Shown here: positions 1 to 11,553 of the stretch, piece by piece
Layout of the letters: every line of letters starts with the position of its first letter
Position numbering within the stretch: position 1 is the stretch's first letter
Assembly (NCBI RefSeq): GCF_963678975.1
Contig: NC_089276.1
Coordinates: forward strand, 1,569,445 to 1,633,444
Length of the DNA: 64,000 nt
Reading direction: 5' to 3'
Source: Dysidea avara
Taxonomy: Eukaryota; Porifera; Demospongiae; Dictyoceratida; Dysideidae
Made by a program: the position numbers and the translations under genes
The notes under the pieces: model-generated
Seen by the model: the letters and a program-made list of their open reading frames with translations, nothing else
Database searches by the model: none
Told to the model about the DNA's origin: nothing

Positions 1-903
1 CAACTGGTTGTGAAGGAGTCCACCATACCTGACTTGTTCAGTGAACCAGTGAACATCAAGTGGGAGGAGGGAGCCCCTGCACCAGTGAGTAGGGCTCGAC
101 ACACTGTAGTGTTGTGTAATGGAGTGATTTATGTGGGAGGTGGCATGACCAAAGGTGATGATGATACAATACAATTCCCCCACACACTAGACATGTATCA
201 TCCAGACTCTAACACATGGGACACTTTTGATACTCCACATGAATCATTTGCCATAACAGTGTTGACTGGTAATGTTGTTATTATTGGTGGGAGAATTAGA
301 ACAAGTGGTGAGCTCACTAACAAGGTACTTGTACTGGAGAGTGGCCAGTGGAAAGACTATACAGAAATGCCTACAGCAAGATGTAATGTCATTGCTATTA
401 GCCACCTGTCAATATTGATAGTGATGGGTGGTCAGGATGGTAAGGACACAATCAGTACAACAGATCTATTTGATGCTACTACTGGCCAGTGGTTCAAATG
501 TGATGATCTCCCTCAACCACTTTACTGGTCACAATCAGTCATAGTAGGTGACACAGTGTATGTGTTAGGTGGGTCCACTAAAGAGAAACCCTCTACAGCA
601 GTGTATGCTGCTCCTCTTGATACTTTGTCTAGTCACCAAGTAAAGTGGCAAAATCTGGTAGATACTCCATGGGGTGGTCCAGCTGCTGTTGGTCTGAATA
701 ATAAATACTTGTTAGCAGTAGGTGGAAATAATATTTACACCCTCAACTCTACAGCTACTACATGGATGACCATTGCAACTCTTCCAGTATTGACAAGTGC
801 CACAACAATTATTTGTGATGACCAATGCAGATTAGTAATGATCGGAGGATGGGATAGGATTACAAGACCTACCAACAAAGTATGGATTGGATCATTCCAG
901 TAG
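1..903 (+). CDS. Gene A: kelch-propeller C-terminal exon (5' end outside window)
   Basis: The frame is open from base 1 (CAA CTG GTT GTG AAG) to a TAG at 901-903, giving 300 codons. The first residues, QLVVKES, match the start of the kelch exon of gene D (KQLVVKES), where an AG acceptor lies just before AAA CAA. The window therefore begins 3 bases inside this exon. Six kelch blades are visible from their Gly-Gly pairs: YVGGG, IIGGR, VMGGQ, VLGGS, AVGGN and MIGGW. Shared family motifs include PDLF, IKW..GAPAPV, MPTAR, QWFKCDDLPQPL and LDTLSSHQ. Kelch propellers are protein-interaction domains. In the neighbouring paralogues the N-terminal partner is a kinase, a CARD-like domain or a coiled coil, so the missing 5' part of gene A is probably one of these. 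No signal peptide or membrane segment is visible. I am very confident of the kelch domain; the full architecture is unknown. Confidence 0.9.
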   Translation, partial: QLVVKESTIPDLFSEPVNIKWEEGAPAPVSRARHTVVLCNGVIYVGGGMTKGDDDTIQFPHTLDMYHPDSNTWDTFDTPHESFAITVLTGNVVIIGGRIRTSGELTNKVLVLESGQWKDYTEMPTARCNVIAISHLSILIVMGGQDGKDTISTTDLFDATTGQWFKCDDLPQPLYWSQSVIVGDTVYVLGGSTKEKPSTAVYAAPLDTLSSHQVKWQNLVDTPWGGPAAVGLNNKYLLAVGGNNIYTLNSTATTWMTIATLPVLTSATTIICDDQCRLVMIGGWDRITRPTNKVWIGSFQ

Positions 904-2747
904 TGAGACAACACACAATTTGTATAAATTATATTTTATCTTTTGTTGTTCGCAACCTAAATTTATATTTTTACTGATAGTCAATAGACTACAAAGGCAA
1001 TGAAAACTTTTATATTATAACAAAGTAGTGTATTGTTATTATGGTATCAGTGTTAATGGATGTTGCATCAAAGTATTGTGCAGATTGTTTTAATAATTTG
1101 ATAAAGTTTGAGTTAAGGCCGCACCCTTTTTACAGCTGGGCTGTTTTGGATTAGATATCATTTGTTTTTGTATTTGTATAATATAGCTATGCTGGTATTT
1201 GTCTACCTTTTTTTTCCTACAGGAAAACAGAAGAACTAGACTCTATACATTATTGTATTCATATTAGCTAGTGCATGTATGAATTAATAAGTACATACAT
1301 GTATGGATGACTTTCACATTGATAATCAACATGTACATACTGTAATGAGTTTGGAAAATTTGCTCTACACTATCTCCCTTAACAGTCATCAATTACACAA
1401 GACTTGCAGCTTAAAATTCTTTGTAGCTCCCAGCCAACTACAGGTACTATAATACAAACCAGTTGCTCTCTAGCAGGAAGCTCTCGAGGTATACTAAGTG
1501 AAACACTAGTCCGTACAAGCATAGAGTGATTACCTCGCACTATATGATGCACACCGTGCGGAGCTTACCCTACTTCAAATTAATACGTTCTATGCTGTAC
1601 ATGAAAATATATTAACACCAACTACTCCAGCTCCAGACTACATAATACTATTATACCTGGCTACATTATGCATACATCACTAGGACAATACCCAACATCT
1701 TACTTCACTAATGACTAATACAGGAAAGTTTGTATGCTATGAGCTAGTACAGTGATCTTAACAGCTTGTTTGTTACTGCCAACCACATCTAACAATTTGA
1801 CAGTGACTGGCTGTTGTCCTCTGTTCATCACTATGACAACCACCATCTTAGTAGGGGTAAGGAAAGCAACTGCCTCCAGAGATGAACCAATCACAATGTT
1901 GGATATCTTTATGGATCCTCTGGGAACAAACTTGCTAGAAAGTTATGAAAGACTGTATATTAAATTGTGTATATGATTAATTTTTAAATTACAAAAAAGA
2001 TCAGATGTTTATCATTCATTTCTAGCTTACATTTTATGTGCTATATCACTAGTGGCACACATTTGCGACCCACTGAACAAAAACCCGATTGGTTTAAATA
2101 AATCACATTGGTTTAAAATGCATGCAACAAAAATACTTTTTAAGAACATTCTCTCTTCAGTAACTCCAACAGCAATCACCAGATAAGCTGAAACATTGCG
2201 GTTTTTTTCCTCCAGACTAGGCATTGGCCTATTATGCTCAAAATTTATCTTTAATTTTCTTACCAGAATTTCCCAAAAATTTCTCCTATTGTTCCTTTTT
2301 CATTCTTGTATCTAACTCATTATTCTACAATATTGCTCATTTAGTTTCTGTAGCAAGTTGCTTAGTTTTCAAGATGCTGATACAAGTAGTTTTACAAGAA
2401 TTAATTAACAGCCATAAATGAAGCATTCCATCTTACACATCATGTTTCTAGCCAATAGTAGACACAACAAACTTAGAATGGCTGCAATCTGTAGTAATAA
2501 TTCAAGTGTTTTCAATTATTAGCGTATAGCTATAGCTACATAATGATATCAGCATGTTCAAAGACTTGAAGAAGATGCCATGGTATAAAGATGTACAAGT
2601 TTCAGAATTGCAGATAGTCATGCAATTAAATCAATTAAATCCCTGATGCTGGCTGCGGGTTGTTAGTATGAAATGATCTGACTGCTCTATTAGAGTATGT
2701 GAGTGTTCTATTAGAGTATATAGATCCTTTTCATCCAGCACACTTGT
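904..2747. other. Intergenic stretch without a supported gene
   Basis: AT-rich sequence following gene A. The short ORFs (e.g. 1752-1976) show no domain, repeat pattern or splice context that supports coding. It contains one family fragment near 1114-1150 (GGCCGCACCC...ACAGCTGGGCTGT) that recurs near 9458 and, inverted, near 63880. It also holds the paired TATTAGAG dyads at 2684-2727. Confidence 0.5.
2680..2727 (+). repeat. Tandem pair of the TATTAGAG dyad
   Basis: Two copies of CTCTATTAGAGTA / TTCTATTAGAGTA start 21 bp apart (TCTATT at 2686 and 2707). The core CTCTA-T-TAGAG is an odd-length palindrome. The same motif recurs at 8285, 8518, 9763, 9798, 11735, 21013, 21038, 38709, 38733, 39581, 39612, 40115, 40136, 41512, 47999, 48249, 56466, 56488, 61253 and 61272 (starts approximate). 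Function unknown. Confidence 0.75.
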
Positions 2748-3250
2748 CAGTGGCGTATCTACGGCAGGGCTTTGTAGGGCCTAGGCCTTGCCAAATTTGG
2801 CTAGTCCCCTACCAAACTGAAGATTACTAAACCCAACTTTTCATGGGTCATTGCATTATCTAACAAGTGAAACTAGTTATTCTATACTAAAATTACTCAC
2901 CAAATTATTAGCATTGAGCTGTCACGAAGCCAACAATTACTAATTAACACCCATCAATTGAGCACGTGATTAAATCACTTGTTGGTGATATTCATAAGGG
3001 TGCTGGTGTCTTCCTAGTGTTCTTGTAGTTCATATTTATAGATCCTTGTAAGATTTCATCAGATATAGGTGTATAAACTAGCTACTTCATGAAAATCTAA
3101 AAGCATGTTTTTTGTAGCTGAAATGGCCTCAGATGTCATTTTGCATCTGTTGAAATTCAATTTTTTTTTCTGGGGGGAATGCCCTAGCGCTAATATACAG
3201 TGCCCTAGCTGTGCCCTACCAATAGGGAAAGTCTAGATACACCACCACTG
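2748..3250. mobile_element. Non-autonomous hAT-like element with 8-bp target duplication
   Basis: The termini are inverted: CAGTGGCGTATCTA at the left, and TAGATACACCACCACTG at the right, whose reverse complement starts CAGTGGTGGTGTATCTA. The element is flanked by a perfect 8-bp direct repeat ACACTTGT (2740-2747 and 3251-3258). An 8-bp target duplication with CAG-type ends is the hallmark of hAT transposons. The 503-bp interior has no long ORF, so it is a MITE-type derivative. It includes GCCCTAG-rich segments near both ends (about 2778 and 3180-3205). Confidence 0.8.
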
Positions 3251-3437
3251 ACACTTGTAGCTGTAGATATCATTCTTAGTAGCTCAACTCTTTCTTGTAG
3301 CTAATCAAGAAGGGACGCACCCTTTAATTCCATCAATTATTCCCTGGACATCTGATAATTCTAAAATTATGCCTGTAACCATCCTATAATTCCAGAATTA
3401 TTCTCATGAAATTGGTGACATATTATTCTAAACATTT

Positions 3438-3510
3438 ACTGGGGTAGGCCTGCACCTTTTATCCCGGCATAATAATCATGCCAGGATAATAGGTGCAGGC
3501 CTACTCCAGA
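3438..3510. repeat. Short perfect-type hairpin
   Basis: Arms of about 33 bp pair with few mismatches: GGGGTAGGCCTGCACC (left) and GGTGCAGGCCTACTCC (right), around a 7-bp AT-rich loop. It is probably a miniature foldback element. No coding content. Confidence 0.7.
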
Positions 3511-5671
3511 CAACAAATGAGTCATAAAAGAAGTTCGAGAAAAATATGCAAACCATAGTTGGGATTTTGCTTAGCAGGACACATTTGATATTCTTTTTCA
3601 TATAAAATCATATTATGTATAACATTTTACAAATGTCAGTCACACACCAATGTATTCAATCAGGCTATATAGCAGTCATGCAGCAGTGGAAGATCATAAG
3701 TTTACATGCATCACATTATAGTGCAGCGGTTAAGCCTCAAAAATAAAGAGGAACGTTCACTTTGTGATAAAAGCATGGAATTTGGTGGAGATGTAGAGTA
3801 AGGCATTCTGAATCATTGCAGGATGGGTACCACCCAAATATAATTTAATTTAGTGGATTATTACACAATAAAAATAAACCATTAAATACCATTGATATGA
3901 CAGTATCATATAGATCAGTACACACGTACATTAATTTACATAAATTGTTTGCTACAATGAATGCAGTTTATGAAGTGATATATCATACCTGTATATGGGG
4001 ACCTGGGGACAAGCATTGAATTTACTTAACAAGAAGTTACGTTTCTTCCTGAATAGAATGGGGATGGAAACTGTCTGAAAATGGATTGCTTCCTATGTTT
4101 TGTTACAAATTCAAAATGTCTTGCCAAGGACTATGCAAATGCTTCTGAGCCATGTTCAACCCTTTTTGCATGTGTTACATGTTGAGCTAATGCTTCTTTT
4201 GTGGGTGAAATATTTATAACTACATGTACATATGACAAAGAGGTTTGGCATGCTCCATTACATTGTTTGGCTTCAGATGTTTTAAGTAAAGCAAAACAAC
4301 ATATTACATCTTTGCAAGCATCTCATCATTCAGAGCACAATCACTATTAGGAGCACTATAAAGTAAGCCAAATGTTAAATTTAACATTTCGAATATCCCA
4401 TGCAGATTTTCTCCCACTAGCAAATGCTGATGTAGTGTCAAATGGATGGAAGAAAGGCAAAGAATTTGCCTTTTCATTACCTAGTTTTGATGCAATTATA
4501 ATTAAATATATAAAGGTAAATCTTTAAACTCCCGTTCAAAGATTTACCTTTATATATTTAATTATAAAGATTTACCTTTATAATTAAATATATAAAGGTA
4601 AATCTTTAAACTTCCTCTGTCAAACCCAAATCGTTTTCTGGGGCAATTACTAAACTAGAACATCAGTGTCCATATTTAGTGGACCATGTCTTGTAGCATG
4701 AGCAGCAGGAATTAACAGTGTAGTATCAGTCACTTCATGGTTCCAAGGTTCAATTTCTGCTATCAATTCAGTGCTAACTTTATTCGTTGAAAGATCTCTG
4801 TTAAGATGAGTGGTAGCTAGCTATAAATTACTTTGTGGTTAATGTCTACATTTTGTGTTTGGAGAAATATACGTAGCAAAGATATTTCTATTATTGTTAC
4901 TCAAAAGGTAGACCAGTTCTAGGTAATTGTGCTATTTAACACACATCTTCTGGAACTTCCCCCAGCCTTATGAACCTATTGTTTGAAGAATAAAGATCCA
5001 ATACAATGTCTAGCCTCTCAACATCTGCAAACCAAAAATGGCATCAGATTGTTGTCCGCATATTTCAAAATATCTTGATTTTACCAACAGGAGATCAGAC
5101 TTGACTCATTACCTAATGCAAGGATTTGGTAAGCTTAAGCCAGATGATCGATGGAGAAAGTACAGGACAACTTTTGTGAGGCTTTAAAGCATTTCTAATT
5201 TAAAAGCTGATTCTTTTGACTGCCATACAGTAAACAACCTAGCAGAGAGTTGACAATCTTTTTTGAGTGCTGCTGTTTTAAACAGTGTTTTCGCTCAAAT
5301 TATTGAGCTAAACAAGTTTTGCTGTGATAGCGAGTTTGTCTCTGTGCCTAATTGTTTAGCATAAAAATAATTTGACTGCATCTTCATTTAAATCGATCCA
5401 TAGGGTCTAGCATCTCCTTTGCAATACCCAGCTTAATAGAAGTAGTATTAACCTATTTTTCAAAAGGTGGTTGGTAGTGCAGAGCTTGTTCATGGTGCCT
5501 AGAACAGATTTTCCATCATCCACAAATTGAGCAATCCATCTCTATAAGTTGCACTATATAACTCTGTGCCATTCTATTATGTGTTGATCACTGAACACTA
5601 GTACTCCCATATCTTGAATGTGTGCTGGTAGCCAGCATTCATAGTTAACACAAGTAGATGGAAAAATTAGC
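3511..5671. other. No supported gene
   Basis: AT-rich sequence with many stops in all frames. A few short stretches (around 4380-4480 and 5080-5180) look faintly protein-like, but no frame persists beyond about 40 codons. I could not assign them to a transposase or any family. A nested AT-rich inverted/direct repeat lies at 4497-4612. Confidence 0.4.
4497..4612. repeat. AT-rich compound inverted and direct repeat
   Basis: The segment TATATAAAGGTAAATCTTTA appears near 4507 and again near 4590. Its reverse complement (AAAGATTTACCTTTATA) appears near 4539 and 4567. This gives overlapping hairpins, probably a duplicated foldback or a replication-slippage product. Confidence 0.65.
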
Positions 5672-6620
5672 AATTTTAAATTTGAGTAAGGACCACAGTA
5701 GAAAGAAAAAGCAATGAAACAAGGTACACATGTAACCATACTAGTGCAAATTTATCCCTACTTTAGTCATGGTTATAGTTAAAGCTACCCTGAAACAGCT
5801 AAAGTAGGGATAAATTTACACCAGAATGGTTACATGTATAAGCAACCCCTCCTTGTTTCATTACCTTTTCTTTCTACTGTGGTCCCTACTCAAATTTAAA
5901 ATTCCTATATTGCATATCGCATCAAAAGAAGGAATGGTCCAGCTATAAATTGTTATCTGAAAAGTGAAGTATCTATTATACTTCATTGTCAGCTATGTTC
6001 AGCCTGTTACACAGCATTATGAAGGGAAGCCATCACACACTACCTCCGAATCAACACCTTGTACTGTCAGTAAGATGAATGGGACACAAAGGAGGTCACT
6101 GGTAAGTCCATGAAGAATGCATTGTACACACAACCTTGAATAGTGAAAAAATCAAGTCAGTAGCCTTAGCCGTTATCGAGTTATGCTTGTCTGAAGGAAT
6201 CAGTCAGTCAGTCAGTCAGTCAGTCAGTCAGTCAGTCAGTCAGTCAGTCAGTCAGTCAGTCAGTCAGTCAGTCAGTCAGTCAGTCAGTCAGTCAGTCAGT
6301 CAGTCAGTCAGTCAGTCAGTCAGTCAGTCAGTCAGTCAGTCAGTCAGTCAGTCAGTCAGTCAGTCAGTCAGTCAGTCAGTCAGTCAGTCAGTCAGTCAGT
6401 CAGTCAGTCAGTCAGTCAGTCAGTCAGTCAGTCAGTCACTAAAACATTCTGTTTAATATATTTATTTTAAAATTCCATAGCAAAGCATTTCGGGTTGATC
6501 TGAAGGCTATTCTAGGTATATAATTTTAATATTGCCTCCTCCATGTCAGGGAAAAGTGAGGGTAGTTTTTGAGTGATGTTTTTCATGGGCCATACCCAAA
6601 CCTTTGTGGACCCTACTATA
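5672..6620 (+). mobile_element. Composite repeat family, copy 1 (terminal foldback + body + tetranucleotide tract + tail)
   Basis: It starts with a 230-bp foldback (5672-5903). The outer arms are AAATTTGAGTAAGGACCACAG and its near complement; the inner arms pair CTACTTTAG with CTAAAGTAG. A body follows that is shared with copies at 14740-15525 and 58505-59665: a GAAAAGTGAAGTATC segment, a GGGAAGCCATCACA segment, GGGACACAAAGGAGG, and a stretch ending GTCTGAAGG. Next come the (CAGT)n tract and a common tail that ends TTTGTGGACCCTACTATACAG. The ends carry related GTAGGGACCA-type sequence in inverted orientation. There is no ORF with a known domain, so it is probably non-autonomous. The class is uncertain. 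Confidence 0.65.
6201..6436 (+). repeat. (CAGT)59 microsatellite inside the composite repeat
   Basis: 236 bp of uninterrupted CAGT. It translates as a Gln-Ser-Val repeat, which is the only reason an ORF exists here; it is not a gene. The tract sits at the same element position as the short CAGT run at 15319 and the (CAGG)n tract at 59258. Confidence 0.97.
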
Positions 6621-7139
6621 CAGTGATCCACAACAACAAAAAACACGGTGTTAATCGATTCAAAGTATCAATGTAATTGTTAAAATTAATTTTGGCTGCA
6701 ATGCATTTCAGGTAAAGTGCAGCTCTTTTTATAATGGTCCATACAGTGTGTGGTCATAATTATACTGAAAAATACAAGCAATTTACTATAAACATGTTCT
6801 TGCTACACACAAACATGTTTTCATGTTCATTTATATGTTGTATACATGTAGAGCTAAGAAGTGTATGTTTGTAAGGTTTCATTGGTTCAAAGCTTTTCAA
6901 AAATATTAATAATGGTGGTTTTACCATTGTAATTTTTAACCGTACCCATCCTAAAATGAAATGCATGCACACCAAATTTGGTGTTTTATCACAAAGTGAA
7001 CGATCATATGACTTAACCGCCCCACTATTAAGTTACTGAATAGTATATGCAGTATTTCTCACCAAAATTATTGATGAGAAATCAGCCTTCATGGCACCCT
7101 GGCAAGCCCAGAAGTACTCTTCAGTGTGACCTGAAATGC

Positions 7140-7335
7140 TTCCTGCTACACTTTTTTTAAAAATTCAGTATATTTTCTGCTGAAATTACTATAACTATTA
7201 CCTTCAGACAAGTGTAACTCAATAACAGTTATATGGCTACAGGCTTGATTTTCACTGTTGGATGTTGCTTCAGCCCAACAGGTACCTTTTGGAAATGTAT
7301 ACAACATGGACCTACCTTTGTCCCCCACTGACAAC
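7140..7335 (-). repeat. Composite repeat family, fragment (minus strand)
   Basis: Reverse-complement reading gives GGGGACAAAGGTAGGTCC, then CAAGCCTGTAGCC, then TTGAGTTACACTTGTCTGAAGG. These match, in order, the body upstream of the tetranucleotide tract in copies 1-3. The tract itself is absent. Confidence 0.6.
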
Positions 7336-7544
7336 ACAAGGTATTGATTTATAGTAGCATGTAATGGCTTCCCCATGCTGGAATTAGGCACTAGTCCATT
7401 ATGCTTTATAGCCTCCATGTTTTGCTTATAAAAGAAAATTGCATTTTCTGAATGAGTGATTGATCAAAAGTAAATATACAGCTGCCTGTGTCTGATTTGG
7501 CAGTACACTATGAACCACTGCTTTCAGAGCATATCAGTCTACCA

Positions 7545-7960
7545 ACACATGGTAGTGTGTCGTTTGGCCAAGAAAGCTGGCACATCACACCATGCATATA
7601 TTAACAGGTAAAAAATTTTCATACATGCATAACTCCATAACCTTCTCCAAAGCACACAATGTTACAGTATACATATCTGGCATGTCCCCCATGCAGGTAG
7701 GGTAGGCCTCACAACAAATTTGATGGAATTCACTCCAGTCATTCCCAAGATTTGGACTACCAAAGTTGATTTTGTTTCTATGGTATTTCTTCTTAAGGGA
7801 TCTACAGGGCCCAAAATTTTCTTCTTTTTGCACACTTTGCAAAAGTTGCTCAAAAGCACAATTTCTTTGAAATTTTGTGCAGATAAAGGTGAATTACATA
7901 GAAAGTTTACTAAAGAATCTGATAAATATTCACATTATCATGAAAGCTAATTAAAAATCT
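7545..7960 (+). repeat. Diverged copy of the long repeat at 60465-61250
   Basis: The opening ATGGTAGTGTGTCG, then GGCCAAGAAAGC, then ACACCATGCATATATT parallel the segment at 60472-60520. A downstream part with TTTTCTTCTTTTTGCACACTTTGCAAAA resembles 60700-60750. The copy is strongly decayed. Confidence 0.5.
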
Positions 7961-8009
7961 AATTTCTGTCATAACTATACGGCAAACTGTTTATGGAAAA
8001 TTGGTGTGT

Positions 8010-8051
8010 ACCATGGACCATGGACCATGGACCATGGACCATGGACCATGG
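8010..8051 (+). repeat. ACCATGG x6 heptamer tandem repeat
   Basis: Six exact 7-bp units in a row. Each unit contains the palindrome CCATGG. It is a simple minisatellite with no coding context. Confidence 0.95.
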
Positions 8052-9497
8052 ATTTTCTTTCAGTTTGAACATTGCGTACTGTGTGTTCGAAACATGTGTT
8101 GAATAAATCGCATGGGCTATAATGCAATACGCAATACTTAGTACGCGATACGCAGTATCAGTTCAAATGGACAGAAAATACACACAGTACATATATAGGA
8201 ACCATTGTATCAGTGCCTTTTGATGGCTTGAATAGCAAAGGATTAATAGTTACAAAGCAAAACCCAAACAATTGGAGTTGAGATACTCTAATAGAACAGT
8301 CACTGCAAGGTAACAAAAAATGTCAAAAAGTTACCAGATTGTGAACTGGGACCTCCACACCAAACACCCAGATCCCTAACCATGGTGCCACTGCATCATG
8401 GCTGTTCATCTTACTTAATTTCTAATGAAAATTCTTTATAGTTTCATAAATCTACCAAAGGAAATTCTTTATAGATTGTTCTACACAACATTCAATGTAA
8501 GTCCTCAAAAGTGTGTGTTCTATTAGAGTACTTATATAATTATCTGTATTAAAGCCAGGCTCAAATAAATGCCAGGTCCTAAATTAAGGCTGGGATGTTA
8601 CCTTAATGAACCTAAGGTTGGTATCAGATTACAATGTCGGGAAACAAGGCCTACTACAACTAATAAAACCAAGGAGCAGCAAGATTTTTTCGGCTGGTTC
8701 ACAAGTGGATTACAATAATATTGACAAATAATCAGCAATACAATTATAACTTCTGTGTTAACTAATCATCGTTGTGTCTACATGTAGATAAGAATAAATG
8801 TGGATAATGGCTGGCCTTATCAATTACAAGAAGTGAAATCCACACAAAATAGCCAAGCTCCGGTGTGGCCTTCAAAAGCTTGGACAAAAAAAATATGAAA
8901 TTAAAGGAAATGACTACAATGATGCTAAGGACAAGAGACAATATAACACGAGGCAAAGCTGAGTGCTATATTTTGTCTCGAGACCACTATTTGAGTGCTA
9001 TATTTGACATATAGCACAAGCCTAGGCAGTGCTTTATCTGGTATAGAGAACCATCAACTTGAGGTACACACAAGACACACAAAACAATTAGAAACTCACG
9101 GAGTAGTCCTATATAGGCATTGCGTCTGAGAGGATGAGTCCAGTTTGTCTTCTCAACAACTAAAACTCTTCGATTGTGGTACTTAATAAGCATATTCCTA
9201 GGACTCATTTGTTTATGTGAACAAAACATAGTAAAAACGTTCACTGCTGCTGACCACAAGCACCATCATTGAAATCTTCAAGTATGTCTATAGATTAAAT
9301 CAAATGGTTTTGCTCTTACTAGAGTCATTTTGTATTACTTTTATAGAACGAGGACTTTTTGCTTTGTTCCTCCCACGCAAGGTTCTTTATTAACATTTAT
9401 AGCATTAACATAATTGCAGCCATTTCTTTGTTATCTTTGATTTCACAATTTTCTCACCCAAGGCTGCACCCTCTTTTCACAGCTTGACTGTTAAAGG

Positions 9498-9713
9498 TAC
9501 AGTACCGATCAAATGCCATGTTGTCTTGCGAGAGTGTAAGCAATTGAAAAACTCGTTAATTAAAAGATGTGGCAACTATTTCGCTCGTGAGTATTCATCC
9601 CAAACAAAATGGGATGAATGTATGTGAGCAAAATGGGTGCCACACCCTTTAATTAGTGAGTATTAATCACTTACACTCTCATGAGACAATGTTGTATTTG
9701 AGTGGTACTGTAC
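9498..9713. mobile_element. Foldback MITE with TACAGTACC termini, copy 1
   Basis: The left end is TACAGTACCGATCAAATGCC and the right end is complementary (GTATTTGAGTGGTACTGTA). The arms continue through TTGTCT..GAGAGTGTAAG. A second copy lies at 19331-19514 with the same TTCGCT-GAGTATTCATCCCA interior. No coding capacity. Confidence 0.7.
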
Positions 9714-10238
9714 ACTAGACTCTTGGTTATCCGACACTAGTTTATCCAAAATTGGATCTGACTGTTCTATTAGAGTATTTTGAGCACAAGTATATGTCCT
9801 ATTAGAGTATTTCAACAGAGTGCTGTTTGTAAATGTACGGGCTTTGGTTATCTGAACACTTTTACCATTGCCTGAAACACATTGGGTTTGGATAACCGAA
9901 GGTCCACTGTACATGCTTTGCATTCAGTTGTTATGAAAGATCTGCTATCCTGTGACAGCTTTCATTACAATAATAGTATAGTAGTTCATTTCCTGATGTG
10001 CATGCATACATTTTCTGGATTGTCTGTCTGTGAATGCTATCCCACTAGGGACCTGTGAGAAGGCTAAAGCCTGTGAATACAGGGAGTCATAAATTGTGTA
10101 CAATACTTGTCTAAGGTGTGAACAGTTTCCCTTGGCTGCATTACACATTATCGTGTATGATGTCAAAAACAGCTACTGTATAATCATACATTATTATACT
10201 ACAGCAGAGTGAGTGACATACACGTACAATATTATTAC

Positions 10239-11553
10239 CTGATGTGTCCCACGTAATAATAAAACACTTGAGGATAGATGACCTGATTATCATAGTCTAC
10301 TATTAACATAGCATCACTACCACACTTGATCACACCCTCACACTCATCAGGTCCAGCATGGTCAGGCCCACCCAACTTGTCCAACAAGAGATTCCAGTCA
10401 ATAAAACCGACCACCCAGTTGTTCATGTCTCCCATCATATCATGAGCATAATGCTCCCCTTTATCCCACTTTGGGTCCTTAGGTGTCCAGTCTCTAGCCA
10501 CTGTGGCCTCAGTAGCAAGGATTGGTCTGTCTGAAAAGAGATGGTGGGTGATGTTAAGGTTAGGGAAGTCATCTCCCGAGTACCAGTGTACTGCTGTACC
10601 CCACACATACTGGGCTGCATCACTGTCTGAATAGATGGTCTTAGCCCACTCCACTACATGATTCTTGTTGTGGTCATAGATGAGGATATTTACGTCAGGA
10701 TGGTCCCTCTTCAGTTGTGGTCCCAGGTATGCTTTAATGTAATCTCTTTCAGTCTCAGCTGTGAAGTGCATGCCTTCATACTCCATGGGACAAGCTCCTG
10801 GCTCATTTTGAACTGTTACTCCCCAAATGTTTATCCCTTCTGACTTGTAAGCTGACACAAACTTTGAGAAGTAGACAGCCCATGTCTGTTTGTACTCATC
10901 TTTGAGATGACAATCAGTACAGCCAAGGGGACAGTAAGGTGAGCCAAGCACCTTCATCCATCCTGGAGGACTCCATGGAGAAGCAACGATGTTCAGTGAA
11001 TCATTCGTCCACTGCTGCCTGGTGGAGATAACTTTTTTAATAAAAGGTATGATGTTTTCCTTGTCATGGTTGATGCTAAAATGAGTGAGGTTTACATCAT
11101 CCTTGATGTTATCATAATTGTAGTTCTCTAGAGAGAAGTCACAAGACCCTACAGGTAGTCTAGCCATGTTGTACTGTAGTCCAGCTTCAGAGAAGTACAT
11201 ATCTATCACTTGAGCTTGTAGGGTGGAGTTGAGTTTGGAGAAGACGTAAGATGCAGCATCCGTGAAGGCTCCACCAAACCCCAACACCGTCTGGTAAGTC
11301 ACGTTCCTGCACAACAACGAGAGACAGATCTAGAACGTAACATCACTGCTAGCCCGCCCTCTACGTACCTGTTCACTGTTATAGTGGCATCGCTGGTGAA
11401 GTCGCTACCAAACGAGATATTTGCTTGACGAGTGAGGCGGTCATCAGTCCCCTGTGCAGTACGGTACCACTGGATGGTTGTAACACTATTACCTGGCCAC
11501 AACACTTGCAACAATACAAATAATCCCACAACTGATTTCGCAGGCACAGCCAT
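10239..11553 (-). CDS. Glucosylceramidase-like glycoside hydrolase (GH30), C-terminal end not found
   Basis: There are two exons: 11369-11553 (ATG at 11553, donor GTACGT) and 10239-11306 (acceptor TGCAG), separated by a 62-bp intron. They join in phase 2 to give about 417 residues. The N-terminus MAVPAKSVVGLFVLLQVLW is a signal peptide candidate. Landmarks of the lysosomal beta-glucosidase family are GFGGAFTDAA (about residue 71), SPWSPPGWMK, the acid/base Glu in TVQNEP (about residue 230) and the nucleophile Glu in LATEAT (about 328). The family hydrolyses glucosylceramide in the lysosome. The second exon ends after FYYYVGHI with a good donor (GTAATA). The expected last part, which closes the beta-domain that packs against the barrel, should add roughly 70-80 residues. 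I cannot find it within 1.3 kb downstream: each acceptor I tried runs into a stop in the required phase. Either a distant exon exists or the gene is truncated. Confidence 0.88.

Larger units (their letters stand above)
6621..9497. other. Repeat-rich intergenic stretch, no supported gene
   Basis: It holds a minus-strand fragment of the composite repeat body (about 7140-7335) and a segment related to 60465-61250 (about 7545-7960). It also holds the ACCATGG tandem array (8010-8051), a weak foldback around 8050-8180, dyad motifs at 8285 and 8518, and a GAGGCAAAGC repeat fragment at 8948-9020. ORFs here are short and lie in repeats. Confidence 0.5.

Noticed and set aside
3990-5300. Possible decayed hAT-type transposase coding
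   Set aside because: A few protein-like fragments, but no frame continues and no recognisable catalytic or BED-finger motif; left as unassigned.
6136-6456. 106-residue Ser-Val-Gln ORF
   Set aside because: It exists only because a CAGT tract is open in all frames; no start context, splice sites or domain.
9945-10166. Candidate last exon of the glucosylceramidase
   Set aside because: The tested acceptors (CACAG before GTCCCTAG or GCTTTAG, GCAG before CCAAGG) run into a stop within a few codons in the phase required by the donor at 10239, and the residues do not resemble the expected beta-domain.
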